From Ideonella sp. WA131b (GTDB lineage Bacteria; Pseudomonadota; Gammaproteobacteria; Burkholderiales; Burkholderiaceae_C), in assembly GCA_023657425.1 (NCBI GenBank), contig JAGTJW010000001.1:1054001-1118000 (forward strand): a stretch of DNA of 64,000 bases, read 5' to 3'. A program made the position numbers and the translations under genes. Below the pieces are notes generated by a model. That model had not been told where the DNA came from and made no database searches. It saw only the letters and a program-made list of their open reading frames with translations. How positions within the stretch are numbered: the first letter of the stretch is position 1; each line of letters starts with the position of its first letter. Below are positions 62,923-64,000 of the stretch, piece by piece.

Positions 62923-63438
62923 TCAGTTCTCCGGTTGCATCAGCTCCGAGAGCAGGGCGATCTCGTGCCGGCCCAGCGTTCCCGCGAAGTTTCGGGTTCC
63001 GTGCATCTCGTTGCCCATACCCAGGATCGCCGAGTGCTCAATGGTGCCTGTGCCCTTGAGTGCCAGAACCAGCCATCGACTCGGTCCCAGATCCCACTCA
63101 AAGGCAATCGCCCCTGAAGGCTCGACGGTCGGGACGGGGGCAACGCACCACGGCGGCAGCGCAGTCAGGAGCTCATCCGCCTCACGCATTGCTGCAGAAG
63201 TTGGCACCACCTGCTCGTCTCCGGCCGCAGCCAGCCGACTTGCCTCTTGGTAGCCGGTGCTCAGGGCAACTTGCACCGGCAAGATGACCGCTTGTCCGCT
63301 TGCAGTGCGCACGGCATCCAGAAAAACTCGCTTGAGCTGCGAGGCCAAGTGCTCGGCCGCGTCACTCACTCCAGCCGATACGCTGGATGTACCAAAACCG
63401 AAGTGGCGGCCCGGCGAAGCAAGTGTTGCACTGGTCAC
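62923..63438 (-). CDS. hypothetical protein, second gene of the TIGR04255 cassette
   Basis: 171 aa. No named family is recognised. The first 40 residues are polar; from about 115 on the protein has beta-rich sequence (AIAFEWDLGPSRWLVLALKG), ending LGRHEIALLSELMQPEN. GTG 63438 was chosen because it overlaps the TIGR04255 stop (GTGA) and GGAAGG lies eight bases before it; a TTG five codons up is possible. It is coupled with its neighbours in a three-gene unit. Confidence 0.65.
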   Translation of the reverse strand: MTSATLASPGRHFGFGTSSVSAGVSDAAEHLASQLKRVFLDAVRTASGQAVILPVQVALSTGYQEASRLAAAGDEQVVPTSAAMREADELLTALPPWCVAPVPTVEPSGAIAFEWDLGPSRWLVLALKGTGTIEHSAILGMGNEMHGTRNFAGTLGRHEIALLSELMQPEN

Positions 63439-64000
63439 AAGAAAGCCTTCCAAGTCGGCTCGGTGAGCGAACCGAAGAATGCCATGTTCTTCGCGTCACG
63501 CAAAGAATCGAGACGACCCCACATTTCGATGGCATTCGGACTCATCGTTTGCTCACAAGCCGCATCGATGTCGAGCACAACGTGTGCCCGTCGCCCGACA
63601 ACATCCCCAGGCGCAGGCTCAAGGGATTGCAGCACAGTCAAGACGATGCCTTCATCCGGCAAGGGAAAGATGACGCGCGTGACGAACTGGGTCAGGGTCT
63701 GTGGCAGCAACGGCGGGATCTTCGGCCCGGCGGTAAGCAGTGCGTCCAGATCGACGTTCTCAGCGTCAGGAAGCGGCACGCGGTTGATGTACCGCACGCC
63801 CAGCCGCAAGATGGCCGATGGCTCGAAAACTTCAACGTAGACCGGCCACAGCTCTCGCAGTGTTGCGACGAGACCATCCCAAGACTCGTAAGGCGGCAAC
63901 CGGCTGACAGCCAGGCCGTCGCTTTTCGCTTGAACCACCCAGCGACCTTCCTGATCGTCCAGGCGCACGCCGATCAGGCCGGTGGAAACGTCGTTCTTGA
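63435..64000 (-). CDS. TIGR04255-type protein, 5' end beyond window
   Basis: At least 187 codons lie in the window. The frame is open to base 64000, so the start is outside. RLGVRYINRVPLP and FVTRVIFPLP with a late HVVLDIDAACE are typical of the TIGR04255 family, sporadically distributed and of unknown function. It is the first visible gene of a coupled three-gene cassette. An internal GTG at 63968 is not the start, as the codons before it continue the domain. Confidence 0.7.
   Translation of the reverse strand, partial: KNDVSTGLIGVRLDDQEGRWVVQAKSDGLAVSRLPPYESWDGLVATLRELWPVYVEVFEPSAILRLGVRYINRVPLPDAENVDLDALLTAGPKIPPLLPQTLTQFVTRVIFPLPDEGIVLTVLQSLEPAPGDVVGRRAHVVLDIDAACEQTMSPNAIEMWGRLDSLRDAKNMAFFGSLTEPTWKAFL

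Overview
The window is very GC-rich, densely packed DNA, with many ATGA/GTGA gene overlaps. It carries a gidA-gidB-parA-parB neighbourhood, an LptC-KdsC-KdsD-Kef block and many genes typical of Burkholderiales. I infer a chromosomal segment of a betaproteobacterium of the Rubrivivax/Leptothrix/Ideonella type. No rRNA, tRNA, intact transposase or CRISPR array was recognised.

Layout. 1-2283: end of mnmA and an M20 amidohydrolase. 2284-18940: almost entirely minus-strand and dominated by nucleoside salvage. It holds adenosine deaminase, thymidine phosphorylase, a divergent TrpF-like protein, a secreted 5'-nucleotidase lipoprotein, deoxyribose-phosphate aldolase, purine nucleoside phosphorylase, cytidine deaminase, and a complete BMP-type ABC importer (binding protein, double ATPase, two permeases). 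Together these could strip phosphate outside the cytoplasm, import nucleosides and feed base and pentose phosphate to metabolism. A prolyl oligopeptidase and a YdjM-like membrane protein lie inside the run. 19065-27015: the partition/tRNA-modification locus (parB, parA, rsmG, mnmG) with two parS sites inside rsmG and mnmG. It is interrupted by argC on the other strand and by several small accessory genes. 27136-31747: an accessory insert with a NYN-domain protein behind an intrinsic terminator, and a single-chain MmeI-type restriction-modification enzyme.

31949-36582: a NatAB-like ABC exporter coupled to a TAP-type hydrolase, then a divergent RlmN-family radical SAM enzyme. 36787-47540 (plus strand): TonB-dependent receptor, DUF2784 protein, GG-reductase-like flavoprotein, a cyclophilin lipoprotein, a LytS/LytTR two-component pair, an M14 carboxypeptidase and a three-PAS histidine kinase. 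47885-53724: MarC-like protein, a glycine-rich RRM protein with a structured leader, an SbtA/SbtB bicarbonate-uptake pair, an SDR enzyme, and lptC-kdsC-kdsD for lipopolysaccharide. 53819-60868: Kef-type antiporter, phytanoyl-CoA dioxygenase-like protein, histidine phosphatase, apt, M48 protease and a flavin monooxygenase-like protein. 60967-64000: a second accessory patch with an AAA ATPase that has a near-leaderless promoter and an operator-like inverted repeat, a remnant resembling a type I restriction R-subunit C-terminus, and a three-gene cassette ending in a TIGR04255-type protein cut by the window edge.

Several repeat families occur in the intergenic spaces: a five-copy 23-bp tandem array, a related 68-nt hairpin between transporter genes, a 13-mer at three loci, and a roughly 60-bp direct repeat upstream of the TonB receptor.
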